Position numbers and translations under genes: made by a program
Shown here: in pieces, positions 17,055-26,500 of the stretch
Layout of the letters: each line of letters begins with the position of its first letter
How positions within the stretch are numbered: position 1 is the first letter of the stretch
Assembly (NCBI RefSeq): GCF_030651835.1
Contig: NZ_JAUSBX010000036.1
Location: forward strand, 21,171-85,170
From: Methylicorpusculum sp.
GTDB lineage: Bacteria > Pseudomonadota > Gammaproteobacteria > Methylococcales > Methylomonadaceae
Direction: 5' to 3'
Length of the DNA stretch: 64,000 bases
The notes under the pieces: model-generated
Databases searched by the model: none
What the model was told of the DNA's origin: nothing
What the model saw: only the letters and a program-made list of their open reading frames with translations

Positions 17055-17957
17055 TCACCGGTTTTTTTGAGTTTTCGGAGGCTCTACGCCTTCTGTTGTT
17101 TCAGGTTGTGCAATATTTAACAACCTGGCACGTTCCTGATCATTTGCACCGTAACGTGCAAAAGCATGCGACATAAGCACGATAGAAACGCGTCTATTTT
17201 GAAATCGTCCATCATCAATTGTGTTATCGGCAATAGGATGGAATTCTCCATAACCAATGGCCGATAACCGGTCTGAATTGATACCTTCACGCTCAAACTC
17301 CCTAACAACGCTGGATGCCCTGGCTGAAGACAACTCCCAATTGGATGGAAACTGAAGTGTACTGATAGGGCGGTTATCGGTGTGGCCTTCTACATTGATG
17401 GAATTCGGCATCAGCCTGACAATTTCAGACACTTTCTGAAGTATGGGGATGGCCTTAGGCGATAAAGCCGCTTCGCCGCTAGCGAATAACAACTCGCTGT
17501 TCATCTCCAGCTCGATCCAGAAATCGTTTTTCTTGACATTAACGAGTTCCTCTTCAATAAAAGGCGCCAGCACTTCTTTAAACTGCTCGGCTGCCTCTAT
17601 CAAATTACGCCTTTCCTTCAAGATCTCTTCACTCAATTCATGTTTTTTCTCGACTTCTTCCAATGTGGGCTGATCCAGCTCAATCGGTTGAATGGTCATA
17701 GGCGTATCGCCCACCTGAATCGGCTGGATGATTTTATAAGGCATACCTTCATATTTCGCTATGTTTCGATCAGAACTCTTACTTGAAAAAGCCCCTTCCA
17801 ACGAATCTGAAAGCGTTTTGTATTTGCCTTCATTCACGGATGAAATCGAATACATGACGACAAAAAAAGCAAACAACAAAGTAATAAAATCGGCGTACGA
17901 AACGAGCCACCGATCATGGTTATCACTTTCTAACAGCTCCTTTCTTTTTCGTCGCAT
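17055..17957 (-). CDS. motD: Flagellar stator protein MotD (MotB family)
   Basis: MotB-family proteins anchor the stator to peptidoglycan. The 300-residue sequence has a short cytoplasmic start, one membrane helix with the proton-path aspartate (SYADFITLLFAFFVVMYS), a long linker, and a C-terminal OmpA-like peptidoglycan-binding domain (INVEGHTDNRPIST, FQNRRVSIVLM). The gene overlaps motC by one base. Its place between cheB/motC and parC matches the second stator set of Pseudomonas. Confidence 0.93.
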   Translation of the reverse strand: MRRKRKELLESDNHDRWLVSYADFITLLFAFFVVMYSISSVNEGKYKTLSDSLEGAFSSKSSDRNIAKYEGMPYKIIQPIQVGDTPMTIQPIELDQPTLEEVEKKHELSEEILKERRNLIEAAEQFKEVLAPFIEEELVNVKKNDFWIELEMNSELLFASGEAALSPKAIPILQKVSEIVRLMPNSINVEGHTDNRPISTLQFPSNWELSSARASSVVREFEREGINSDRLSAIGYGEFHPIADNTIDDGRFQNRRVSIVLMSHAFARYGANDQERARLLNIAQPETTEGVEPPKTQKNR

Positions 17958-18727
17958 TATCGGCCTCTTTTTTTAGCCTTCAATTTTTCATCCAGATAAC
18001 CGGATAGTTTTAACTCAATATTTCTTGGATTTTCTCCTTCGGCAATCGCCACGATGCCCTCCATCAGCATCTCCCGATACTGAGACAAAGCAAAAACCTG
18101 CATCTTTAACTTGTTAGCAATAGGTAAAAAAAACAGGTTGGCAAACCCAACGCCATAGATAGTGGCAACAAATGCCGTGGCGATACCGGAACCCAGTAAT
18201 GCAGGATCGGTCAGATTTTTCATAACATGAATCAAACCGATCACAGCCCCGATTATCCCAAGCGTCGGCGAGTATCCCCCCATAGCCTCAAACAACCGCG
18301 CGGCCTGTAAATCTTTAAACTCCCTGGCACCGATATCAAGTTCAAGGCAATCCCGGATAACATCCGGTTCACTGCCATCCACCAAAAGCTGTAGGCCCTT
18401 GACTGCAAAATCGTCTTTTTCCAGGTCAATCAAGGTTTCCAGACCTAACAAGCCTTCTTTTCTCGCCATCGCACTCCAATCGACAATTTTTTCAATTTGC
18501 TTTCTGAGCATCAACGTCTGCGGTTTAAAAATCCACAAACTGATTTTAAGGCTACGCATAAAGATGGCGGTTGGAAATTGCAGCAGAGTAGCCCCGAGTG
18601 TGCCTCCTAAAACAATCAGAAACGCAGGACCATTGACGAGAGCAGTGACCTGCCCACCTTCAAGCAAGTTTCCACCGACAATAGCGGAAAACCCAATAAT
18701 AATGCCGACGACACTTAAAAAGTCCAT
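17957..18727 (-). CDS. motC: Flagellar stator protein MotC (MotA family)
   Basis: A 256-residue MotA/PomA-type protein with membrane segments near residues 4-21, 30-50, 150-170 and 180-200. It has the conserved AMGGYSPTLGIIGAVIGLIH and GIATAFVATIYGVGFANLFF stretches that line the proton channel. It pairs with MotD to form a stator. The start overlaps the cheB stop by one base. A second stator pair (motAB), expected for many polar flagellates, is not in this window. Confidence 0.93.
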   Translation of the reverse strand: MDFLSVVGIIIGFSAIVGGNLLEGGQVTALVNGPAFLIVLGGTLGATLLQFPTAIFMRSLKISLWIFKPQTLMLRKQIEKIVDWSAMARKEGLLGLETLIDLEKDDFAVKGLQLLVDGSEPDVIRDCLELDIGAREFKDLQAARLFEAMGGYSPTLGIIGAVIGLIHVMKNLTDPALLGSGIATAFVATIYGVGFANLFFLPIANKLKMQVFALSQYREMLMEGIVAIAEGENPRNIELKLSGYLDEKLKAKKRGR

Positions 18728-19797
18728 TAGCTTAAACGGGCAAATGCCTCGCTTAACTCTTCCAAATTAAAAACAGCATCAGCCAGACCCGCGTCTATGA
18801 TTGCTTTTGGCATCCCATAAATCGTACAACTGGCTTGATCTTGTGCCCACACCTGAGCACCTGTCTTTTTTAATTTGTCAGCACCCTCTTTGCCATCTGA
18901 GCCCATACCCGTCATGATCACTGCCAGGGAGTTACCCGGATAATGAGCCGCCATCGAAGTCAAAGTAATATCTGCACAGGGACTGAATAATTCATGTTGT
19001 AGTTTTTCTCTTAATCTGATCATTTTTCCCCGTCCCCTGCTTTCTATTTCCAACTGCATTCCGCCGGGAGCCACTAAAATCATAGCCTCTTCCAGACTGT
19101 CTCCGTTGACGGCTTCCCTTACCCGGACCTGGCTCAGTTGATCCAACCTTTCCGCATAACTATGCGTAAAATTTTGGGGCATGTGCTGAACGATAATCAA
19201 TGGAATCGCAAACGATTTAGGCAGTGTCTTGATGATTTGCTGAACCGCCAAAGGACCGCCGGTAGAGGCTGCCAACACGATCAAGCGAGGCATAAACACT
19301 TTTTTTTGCGAACCGCCGCTGAATTGCGGAGGGCTCTGCTTCTGGCTGTAGGGTTGGCATGCGTGAGAAGCCATTTTTTTTGCTTGCGAAGCGACGATTC
19401 TGACCCTGCGCCTTAACACTTGCCGCGCTACTTCCGGATCAGCGTCAATGTCCGTCAATTGTTTGGGCAGAAAATCAATGGCCCCCGCTTGCAGGGCATC
19501 AAATGTTGCCTGAGCACCGACACGCGTCATTGCCGAAAACATTAATATCGGCACAGGATATTCTTCCATGATGCGCTTGACAGCAGTGATGCCATCCATA
19601 ACCGGCATCTGAATATCCATGGTAATGACATCCGGCTTCAGCTGAACGGTTTTTTGAATGGCTTCTACTCCGTTAGCAGCAAATCCTATGACTTCAAGAT
19701 CGCTGGGGCCTTCCGATTCAACTGAAAACTCAAGTATTTCCTTGATCCGTTTACGAATGAAACTTGAATCGTCCACCACCAACACTTTAATGGTCAT
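18727..19797 (-). CDS. cheB: Chemotaxis protein-glutamate methylesterase CheB
   Basis: CheB removes methyl groups from receptors, giving adaptation. The 356-residue protein has an N-terminal receiver domain (VLVVDDSSFIRKRIKEIL, phosphoacceptor Asp in VITMDIQMPVMDG) and a C-terminal methylesterase domain. The catalytic Ser is in LAASTGGPLA, the His in VQHMPQNFTHSYAERLD and the Asp in TGMGSDGKEG. It follows cheA by 13 bases. The matching methyltransferase cheR is not in this window. Confidence 0.96.
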   Translation of the reverse strand: MTIKVLVVDDSSFIRKRIKEILEFSVESEGPSDLEVIGFAANGVEAIQKTVQLKPDVITMDIQMPVMDGITAVKRIMEEYPVPILMFSAMTRVGAQATFDALQAGAIDFLPKQLTDIDADPEVARQVLRRRVRIVASQAKKMASHACQPYSQKQSPPQFSGGSQKKVFMPRLIVLAASTGGPLAVQQIIKTLPKSFAIPLIIVQHMPQNFTHSYAERLDQLSQVRVREAVNGDSLEEAMILVAPGGMQLEIESRGRGKMIRLREKLQHELFSPCADITLTSMAAHYPGNSLAVIMTGMGSDGKEGADKLKKTGAQVWAQDQASCTIYGMPKAIIDAGLADAVFNLEELSEAFARLS

Positions 19798-19810
19798 AAT
19801 TTATCCAGTT

Positions 19811-22015
19811 TTAACTGGCATATTTTTTCATCAGACCAGGAACATCGAGAATCAATGCGATACGGCCATCACCGGTGATCGTTGCCCCTGAAAGACCATC
19901 GAGTCCCTGCAATTTGGCACCCAGAGCTTTGATAACCACTTCTTCCTGTCCGATTAATTGATCTACGACAAAACCCACTTGCCGTCCTCCCGCATTGACG
20001 ACTACAACATGAGCCGCTACACGTTTTTGAACTTCATAATGGGGATTTCTTATCAGCCATTCGCCCAAGTAAAATAAAGGCAAGGCCTTATTTCTGACCA
20101 TGATCACCAGTTGGCCATCGACAACGTTGGTATTGCGTAAATCCAGATCAAGTATTTCAATCACGCTGGCCAACGGCAAGGCGAAAGCCTGATCAAAAAG
20201 TCTGACCATCAACGTGGGCATTATGGCCAAGGTTAAGGGGACCTTGATGGTAATCGTGCTGCCATAGCCCTCTGTTGAATCAACCTCTACGGTACCATTC
20301 ATTTGAGATATGCGCGTTTTGACGACATCCATGCCGACACCTCGACCTGAAACATCAGAAATCTCTGTTTTAGTCGAGAAGCCGGGCATGAATATCAGAT
20401 TAAAACATTCTCTGTTATCAAGCCGGGCGGCTGTATCAGGGTCCATCAAGCCTTTTTCGACGACTTTTGCCCGTAAAACGTCAGCATTCATGCCCTTGCC
20501 GTCGTCTCTTATCGATAATTGGATATGGTCACCTTGTTGAGAAGCCGTAAGCACCACAATGCCTTCTTTAGGCTTACCTGCTTTTTCCCGCTCGTCAGGC
20601 AGCTCAATACCATGATCCACCGCATTTCTAACTAAATGGACCAGAGGATCAGCCAGCGCTTCAACCAGATTTTTATCCAGATCGGTCTCTTCTCCGATCA
20701 GCTCCAGTCTTATTTCTTTTTTTAGGCTGCGGGCCAGATCTCTTACAACGCGGGGAAAACGGCCAAAGACCTTTTTGATAGGCTGCATTCTCGTTTTCAT
20801 CACAGCCAGTTGTAAATCAGAGGTAACAATGGCCAGATTTGCTATAGCCTGAGCCATTTGATCATCTCGTTCGCTAGCCAGTTTCAGCGTCTGTAATCGA
20901 TTTCTGACCAAAACCAATTCACCCACCATATTCATAATCTCATCAAGCACCTGAGTATCGACTCTTACCGACGTTTCCACTTGGGGTGTTCCGGCTTTTT
21001 GTGCCTTGTTATCTGAACCGGATGGGGAACTTGACGGCGCAGCCACACTGACGGCTGGCTTGGCCTCGACAGTTGGCCTGGATGCCGCTTGTGGGACAGC
21101 AGCTGAAGCTGCCATTGCTTTATTGTTTGGAATGGACTCTTTTTTGGATTGCGGTTCAACAATGCTCAGTTTGGAGGCATCAAATTTCCCTTTGCCATGA
21201 ATTTCATCCATGACTTTTTCAAATTCGTCATCACTGATTTCATCCGGGGCTACAGACTTCGATACCGTAGCGGATGTTTGAGCAATTTCCGCACCCTTAA
21301 ATTTGCCTTTACCGTGTAATTCATCCATTAACCGGTCAAACTCTTCTTCGGTCATGTCATCGGATTCAACAGATGAACCTTGACTGACAGTTTCTTTTAC
21401 CTGGTTTTTAGGTGCGGCGGAAACATTCCCTTTTCCTTGCAAAGCATCCAGCAACGCCTCAAATTCTTCTTCGGTGATCTCATCTGAAGATGAAGCAGAG
21501 CTCCCACCAGCCTTTGATTCTCCGGCCCTATCCAGCATAGCTTCAAACTGTGCTTCTACGGCTTCGCTGTCATCGACCGGCTCTTCCGACATAGTTTCTT
21601 CACCGGATACGTCGACATCATCTGAAGCCGGTACAGCAAAAGTTTGCAGATTAGCCAATAATTCAGGATCGGCAGATTCGGGTAAAATCCCGCCTCTGAC
21701 TTGATTGAACATGTTGTTTACAACATCCAGAACTTGTAATACAACATCCATCAGTTCGGCAGAGACGCGCCTGTCTCCCTGCCGCAGAATATTAAAAACA
21801 TCCTCTGCTTTATGACAAATTTCCACTAAGGCATCAATCGCCAAAAAACCGGCACCGCCTTTAACGGTATGGAATCCGCGAAATATGGCATTGAGCAAAT
21901 CATAATCTTCGGGCATTTGCTCAAGCTGAACCAACTGCTCTCCCAACAGATCTAAAATTTCACCTGCCTCGACCAGAAAGTCCTGAAGTATTTCGTCGTC
22001 CAGGTCAATTGCCAT
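19811..22015 (-). CDS. cheA: Chemotaxis histidine kinase CheA
   Basis: CheA autophosphorylates in response to receptors and passes phosphate to CheY and CheB. The 734 residues contain an Hpt domain with phospho-His 49 (GFHTVKGGAGFL), a long acidic linker, dimerisation and ATPase domains (HLVRNAVDHGIELP N-box, SGRGVGMDVVKTRI G-box) and a C-terminal CheW-like domain. The linker holds three copies of a short motif (EEEFEALLDALQGKG, EEEFDRLMDELHGKG, DDEFEKVMDEIHGKG at about 178, 218 and 258). It sits ten bases after cheZ. Confidence 0.96.
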   Translation of the reverse strand: MAIDLDDEILQDFLVEAGEILDLLGEQLVQLEQMPEDYDLLNAIFRGFHTVKGGAGFLAIDALVEICHKAEDVFNILRQGDRRVSAELMDVVLQVLDVVNNMFNQVRGGILPESADPELLANLQTFAVPASDDVDVSGEETMSEEPVDDSEAVEAQFEAMLDRAGESKAGGSSASSSDEITEEEFEALLDALQGKGNVSAAPKNQVKETVSQGSSVESDDMTEEEFDRLMDELHGKGKFKGAEIAQTSATVSKSVAPDEISDDEFEKVMDEIHGKGKFDASKLSIVEPQSKKESIPNNKAMAASAAVPQAASRPTVEAKPAVSVAAPSSSPSGSDNKAQKAGTPQVETSVRVDTQVLDEIMNMVGELVLVRNRLQTLKLASERDDQMAQAIANLAIVTSDLQLAVMKTRMQPIKKVFGRFPRVVRDLARSLKKEIRLELIGEETDLDKNLVEALADPLVHLVRNAVDHGIELPDEREKAGKPKEGIVVLTASQQGDHIQLSIRDDGKGMNADVLRAKVVEKGLMDPDTAARLDNRECFNLIFMPGFSTKTEISDVSGRGVGMDVVKTRISQMNGTVEVDSTEGYGSTITIKVPLTLAIMPTLMVRLFDQAFALPLASVIEILDLDLRNTNVVDGQLVIMVRNKALPLFYLGEWLIRNPHYEVQKRVAAHVVVVNAGGRQVGFVVDQLIGQEEVVIKALGAKLQGLDGLSGATITGDGRIALILDVPGLMKKYAS

Positions 22016-22024
22016 ATGGTTTCC

Positions 22025-22756
22025 TCAAAATCCCAAACTTGATAACAGGTCATCCACATCATCCTGACTGCTGGCGACAACTGTACCTTCACTATCATCC
22101 AAACCCGGAACAACAGGTCCCGGCAACTCAGGCTCGCTGCTGCCTATGTTTTTATCAGTCGACCTGCCGTGCCCGGACAGCTTAATTAAAGCCAGCATGC
22201 CCGATTCCAGTTCCTCGACCATGGTAATGACACGCCGAATAATCTGGCCGGTGATATCCTGGAAACTCTGAGCCATCAAGATCTCATTAAAGCCATTTTG
22301 AATATTCTCAAGCGATTGAACGGATACTTTAAAATACTCCGTTATTTCTTGACTCATGTCCTTAAACTCCTGAAAAGGCATTTGCCTGATCAAAAAGCGG
22401 TCCCAGTTAGCAGACAGCTTTTGCACTTGCTGATTCAGCTCGAAAGCCACAGGATATAAATCTTCTACCGCATTCAAGGTCTTATTCGCAGCTTGTTCGG
22501 TCATTGAAATGACATAGTGCAAACGCTCTTTTGCATCCGGAATATCATTTTGCGCAAAAGCGGTAATTTTTGATTCCAGCGCAAAAGAAGTCATCGAATC
22601 ATGAAGTTGCCGCGTTAATTTTCCAACTTCCTGATAAAGCTGAGTCTCTCGTATACCGGCAATTTCATCCATAAATTTATTGGCTGAAGCTTCGTCTCCA
22701 TTCTCCAACGCTTCCAGTAAATTTTTAGCTAGGCTAAGGCGATCAATTTCGGTCAT
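22025..22756 (-). CDS. cheZ: CheY-phosphate phosphatase CheZ
   Basis: CheZ speeds dephosphorylation of CheY-P. The 243-residue, mostly helical protein has the catalytic segment AQSFQDITGQIIRRVI with the active-site glutamine. Its C-terminus, DDVDDLLSSLGF, is the amphipathic CheY-binding tail. It lies between cheY and cheA in the usual order. Confidence 0.95.
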   Translation of the reverse strand: MTEIDRLSLAKNLLEALENGDEASANKFMDEIAGIRETQLYQEVGKLTRQLHDSMTSFALESKITAFAQNDIPDAKERLHYVISMTEQAANKTLNAVEDLYPVAFELNQQVQKLSANWDRFLIRQMPFQEFKDMSQEITEYFKVSVQSLENIQNGFNEILMAQSFQDITGQIIRRVITMVEELESGMLALIKLSGHGRSTDKNIGSSEPELPGPVVPGLDDSEGTVVASSQDDVDDLLSSLGF

Positions 22757-22772
22757 GGCAATCCTTCTTCAG

Positions 22773-23159
22773 CTAGCCGTCTATACGTTCAAAAATCTTC
22801 TCAATCTTTTCTTTAAGTGTAGCCGCCGTAAAAGGTTTGATGATGTAGCCATTGACCCCGGCCTGCGCTGCCATAATAATTTGCTCGCGCTTGGCTTCAG
22901 CAGTCACCATTAATACCGGCAACTTGGCCAAATCCGGATCCGCACGAACGGCCTTTAATAAATCCAAGCCGGTCATACCGGGCATATTCCAATCCGTAAT
23001 CAGAAAATCGATTCCGCCTGCCTTCAGTTTAGGCAATGCGGTCTTCCCATCATCCGCTTCCAAAGTATTGGTAAATCCCAGATCCCGGAGCAAATTTTTC
23101 ACTATTCGTCTCATTGTTGAAAAATCATCAACAACCAGAATTTTCATGTTCTTATCCAA
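22773..23159 (-). CDS. cheY: Chemotaxis response regulator CheY
   Basis: A single receiver domain that, when phosphorylated on Asp 56 (LITDWNMPG), binds the FliM/FliN switch and changes flagellar rotation. The acidic pair ([12 protein letters not shown]), the conserved Thr in MVTAEAKRE and the Lys in [13 protein letters not shown] are present. A TTG start at 23159 has a GGAG eight bases upstream, which I prefer. The ATG at 23147, giving 124 residues like the Pseudomonas protein, is the alternative. A 235-base gap separates it from fliA, so it may have its own promoter. Confidence 0.95.
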   Translation of the reverse strand: MDKNMKILVVDDFSTMRRIVKNLLRDLGFTNTLEADDGKTALPKLKAGGIDFLITDWNMPGMTGLDLLKAVRADPDLAKLPVLMVTAEAKREQIIMAAQAGVNGYIIKPFTAATLKEKIEKIFERIDG

Positions 23160-23394
23160 GGATAGTCTCCAATCTGTTGTATTTTGTCATTCTCAGTGAA
23201 TCCTTATTAACTCAACCCAATTATTAATCATGAAATACGTTCGACTCACTTCATTAAATAGCGGGAATTTGACAACCTTCGCAACTTAAGCTGGACTTTA
23301 TTCGTATTCGAAGTGCATAGCAGGCTATGTCTGTGTTTACGCAACAAAGTGGTGAACAAACAGACCTGTTGTTGAGTCTGTAAATGTCAAGCAC
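23160..23394. promoter_or_regulatory. fliA-cheY intergenic gap with palindromes
   Basis: This is the largest gap in the flagellar array. It contains two small palindromes: CATAGC, AG, GCTATG at about 23317-23330, and ACAGAC/GTCTGT arms at about 23361-23382. A minus-strand TTGACA occurs near 23385. I could not find a clean sigma-28 site, so a cheY promoter here is likely but not located. Confidence 0.4.
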
Positions 23395-24123
23395 CTAAGC
23401 ATTTTCACTTTCCGTCTCTTGCCAATCAGCCAGTCTGGCACGTAACCGCAGCATTGCTTTGCTTAAAATCTGACTGACCCGCGACTCACTGACCTCAAGC
23501 ACCTTGCCAATCTCTCTCAAGTTCAGCTCATCATTATAATACAGTGAAATGACCAGTCTTTCGCGTTCCGGCAATAGCATAATGGCGTCTTTCAGTGCCG
23601 TATTGAACGATTCATGGCTAATTTGCCCGAATGGATCGCTTTCTACTTCAACACACTCATCAAAAGCATGATCACCTTCTTCCGCCAGTTTCTCTACACT
23701 CAACTCTCTACAGCAAAGCGTATCCTGAAGAATTTGCCCATATTCATCCATGCTGATGCCTAGGAATTTGGCAACATCCGCATCTCTGGCATCACAGCCG
23801 GTAGTGTTTTCGATCTGCCGGATAGCATCGGCAACCATCCGTGCTTTTCTATGCACAGAACGGGGCGTCCAATCGGAACGCCTGACATCGTCCAGCATCG
23901 ATCCGCGAATGCGAATACCTGCATAGGTTTCAAAACTTGCGCCTTGTGACGCATCAAAATTTTTTACGGCTTCCAATAAGCCCAACATGCCCGACTGAAT
24001 CAAATCATCGACCAGAATGGTGTCAGGTAATTTACAAATCAAATGATAGGCGATGCGTTTAACCAAAGGGGCATACTGCGCCACAAGGTCCTCTTTGGAC
24101 CCAGTCTGCACAGAGGCATACAT
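23395..24123 (-). CDS. fliA: Flagellar sigma factor FliA (sigma-28)
   Basis: FliA directs RNA polymerase to late flagellar and chemotaxis promoters. The sequence has sigma region 2 (YAPLVKRIAYHL, GMLGLLEAVKNFD), region 3 and the region 4 helix-turn-helix (NLREIGKVLEVSESRVSQIL). The ATG at 24123 is chosen because AAGGAG stands five bases upstream. An ATG at 24138 that overlaps the fleN stop would place that ribosome-binding site inside the gene. Product about 242 residues, normal for the family. Confidence 0.96.
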   Translation of the reverse strand: MYASVQTGSKEDLVAQYAPLVKRIAYHLICKLPDTILVDDLIQSGMLGLLEAVKNFDASQGASFETYAGIRIRGSMLDDVRRSDWTPRSVHRKARMVADAIRQIENTTGCDARDADVAKFLGISMDEYGQILQDTLCCRELSVEKLAEEGDHAFDECVEVESDPFGQISHESFNTALKDAIMLLPERERLVISLYYNDELNLREIGKVLEVSESRVSQILSKAMLRLRARLADWQETESENA

Positions 24124-24134
24124 CGCCGCTCCTT

Positions 24135-25007
24135 TCATGCAACATGCTCCTGAGTACCGTATTGAATCATGCGTTCAACAAAAAACTCCAGGTATCCGCC
24201 CGCTTGATTCTTGATCGGCCAACGGTTGATTTGCTGGGCGGCCGCTTTAATCGCCAGTGATGCCTTACTCCTGGGATAGGAAGCAATCACAGGATTTTGC
24301 TTTTGCACCGCTTTACGCAAATATTCGTCGAACGGAATTGCCCCTACAAAATCCAGTGAAACATCCAGATAGCGATCTGTCACCCGGGTTAATTTTTGAA
24401 ACAGCAACTGGCCGTGCTGAACCGTCTGGACCATATTAGTCAGGACATGAAAACGGTTAAGACCGTAATCTCTATTCAGTAATTTTATAAACGCATAAGC
24501 ATCCGTCAGTGAAGTCGGTTCGTCACAGACCACGATAATAATCTCCTGACAAGCTCTGGCAAAATTAACCACGCTGGGCGAAATACCCGCCGCAGTATCA
24601 ACGATCATGACATCGAGATCATGGTTGATTTCGCTAAAAGCATGCACAATGGCCGCCTGCTCGATATTGGAAAGGTCAGACATGCGCTGCAGGCCTGATG
24701 AGGCAGGGATCACCAATAGACCTGATGGGCCATGAAGAATAATTTCATCCAGGGTTTTTTCGCCGTTGAGCACATGCGACAAATTAAACTGAGGATACAT
24801 CCCCAGCAACACGTCGACATTAGCCAAACCCATATCGGCATCCAGCAAAGCCACTCGTTTACCCATTTCGCATAGGGCCATGCCTAAATTAACCGACAAG
24901 TTCGTTTTACCCACGCCACCTTTGCCGCTGGTAACAGCAATGACACGAACAGGGTTTACTTTTTTCATTTTTCTAATTCCGGCAGCTTGATCCAGTTGAT
25001 TATGCAT
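24135..25007 (-). CDS. fleN: Flagellar number regulator FleN (FlhG), MinD-like ATPase
   Basis: FleN/FlhG limits flagellar number, in part by restraining the FleQ/FlrA regulator and acting opposite FlhF. From the ATG at 25007 (MHNQLDQAAGIRKM) the protein has about 290 residues. The deviant Walker A is VTSGKGGVGKTNLSVNLG, the switch II is MIVDTAAGISPSVV, and a C-terminal amphipathic membrane-targeting segment is likely. The start overlaps the flhF stop by eight bases. The DQAAGLR-type N-terminus is usual in this group and, in Pseudomonas, contacts FleQ. Confidence 0.94.
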   Translation of the reverse strand: MHNQLDQAAGIRKMKKVNPVRVIAVTSGKGGVGKTNLSVNLGMALCEMGKRVALLDADMGLANVDVLLGMYPQFNLSHVLNGEKTLDEIILHGPSGLLVIPASSGLQRMSDLSNIEQAAIVHAFSEINHDLDVMIVDTAAGISPSVVNFARACQEIIIVVCDEPTSLTDAYAFIKLLNRDYGLNRFHVLTNMVQTVQHGQLLFQKLTRVTDRYLDVSLDFVGAIPFDEYLRKAVQKQNPVIASYPRSKASLAIKAAAQQINRWPIKNQAGGYLEFFVERMIQYGTQEHVA

Positions 25008-26484
25008 AGCTTTGTGAAACCCAGTCATCATAATTCATGCTGACCTTACTTTCGCCGGTCAGCTTAAGTTCTGCGACGCATTGCTCAACAAGATCTCTAC
25101 CAACTGCATTATGCAAATCTTCGGGAACTTGTTGACCATTGGTGACAAAAGCCAGTGGTAAACGTTGTTCAGTCACAGCAGACAAGGCCGCGCCTTGGGA
25201 TGTGGTCTCATCAAGTTTAGTCAAAATACCTGCTTCCGGCTGAAATATTTTAAAAGCCTCAATGATTTCCTTCGTGGTTTTATATTGAGTTGCTGCAGAC
25301 ATGACCAGATAACATTTGATAAACAGGTCATCGTGCTGCAAAGTTTTGATCTGTTCGGCAAGACGCTGATCTCTGTGCCCCATGCCTGCGGTATCAATCA
25401 GAATCAAGCGTTTATCGGCAAAACCGTTGATCAAGGATCTCAATTGCTCGGCATTTGAAGCGATCCGAACCGGCACATCCAATATGCGGCCATACGTATT
25501 GAGCTGATCATGCGCAGCAATCCGAAAATTATCGGTGGAAATCAAAGCCACCTGTTTTGGACCGTGTTTCAGTATGAACTGAGCCGCCAATTTTGCGATG
25601 GTAGTGGTTTTTCCCACTCCGGTGGGACCTACCAGCGCAACGATACCGCCATATTCAAGCAGATTGTCTTCGGCAATCGGCAATACGTTGATCAGCATTT
25701 CCTGCGCTTTTTTAAACGCCACATCCACATCGCGGAGTGAGCCCAGACGATTAGCCACTTTGATACTGAGGTTCTTGGCAATGCCCATATCCGCCAGACG
25801 GCTCAGCAATTCGAGCCGGGCCGGATTATTCTGATTATTTTGCTGCCAACCCATTTCAGACAAGCGGCTGTTCATCGTCACACGCAATGACTTAAGCTCC
25901 TGAAACATGTCCATAATGAGTTTATCGTGAGCAATTTCGTGCTTTTCCTGAACGATAGTGTGTTGTTGATTTTTTTCTGCGTAATCGATTGATTTATTAA
26001 CCTGGGCGGCAGAGGGTGCCCCAGATTTAGGGGATTCAGCAGGAATTTCCCAGCCCTGCTTAACCGCTTTTTTAGGGGCTGATAGTGGCTCCGAGTAGCT
26101 GACTGGTTTCGCCGGCCGGGTGAAATTGGCTTTTTCGGCATACCCCAGATACTCATCCATTTTGCGGCGTGAAGGCCGTGGTGGTATCTCGCCATCGGCA
26201 CCTTTTTTTCTGGGGCTGCTGATAACGTGTAAAGGTTTTTCTTCCGCTTCAAACGTTTGCAAAACGGGTTTTCTTATTTCCTTGGATCTCGCAAGTTTCT
26301 GTTCTTCAGCCTGTTTTTGCAGACTACTGTGAATCAGCTCCTCGTCAAAATCGCGGGCCGCGACAATTTCCACGCCGCCGTCAACGGAACGATTCGACAT
26401 TATCACCGCGTCGGCTCCGAGTTCCTCCTTGACCATACGCATGGCTTGGCGGATATCCTCCGCAAAATATCGTTTAATTTTCAT
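25000..26484 (-). CDS. flhF: Flagellar biosynthesis GTPase FlhF
   Basis: FlhF is an SRP-type GTPase that marks the pole for flagellar assembly. The 494 residues comprise an N-terminal B domain (MKIKRYFAEDIRQAMRMVKE, LGADAVIMSNR), a long basic, proline-rich linker (about 70-200), an N domain, and a G domain with GPTGVGKTTTIAKL, ISTDNFRIAAHDQL, LIDTAGMGHRD and TKLDE. The linker is the least conserved part. It lies between flhA and fleN as in other polar flagellates. Confidence 0.95.
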   Translation of the reverse strand: MKIKRYFAEDIRQAMRMVKEELGADAVIMSNRSVDGGVEIVAARDFDEELIHSSLQKQAEEQKLARSKEIRKPVLQTFEAEEKPLHVISSPRKKGADGEIPPRPSRRKMDEYLGYAEKANFTRPAKPVSYSEPLSAPKKAVKQGWEIPAESPKSGAPSAAQVNKSIDYAEKNQQHTIVQEKHEIAHDKLIMDMFQELKSLRVTMNSRLSEMGWQQNNQNNPARLELLSRLADMGIAKNLSIKVANRLGSLRDVDVAFKKAQEMLINVLPIAEDNLLEYGGIVALVGPTGVGKTTTIAKLAAQFILKHGPKQVALISTDNFRIAAHDQLNTYGRILDVPVRIASNAEQLRSLINGFADKRLILIDTAGMGHRDQRLAEQIKTLQHDDLFIKCYLVMSAATQYKTTKEIIEAFKIFQPEAGILTKLDETTSQGAALSAVTEQRLPLAFVTNGQQVPEDLHNAVGRDLVEQCVAELKLTGESKVSMNYDDWVSQSYA

Positions 26485-26500
26485 TTACTACCCCGTCAAA

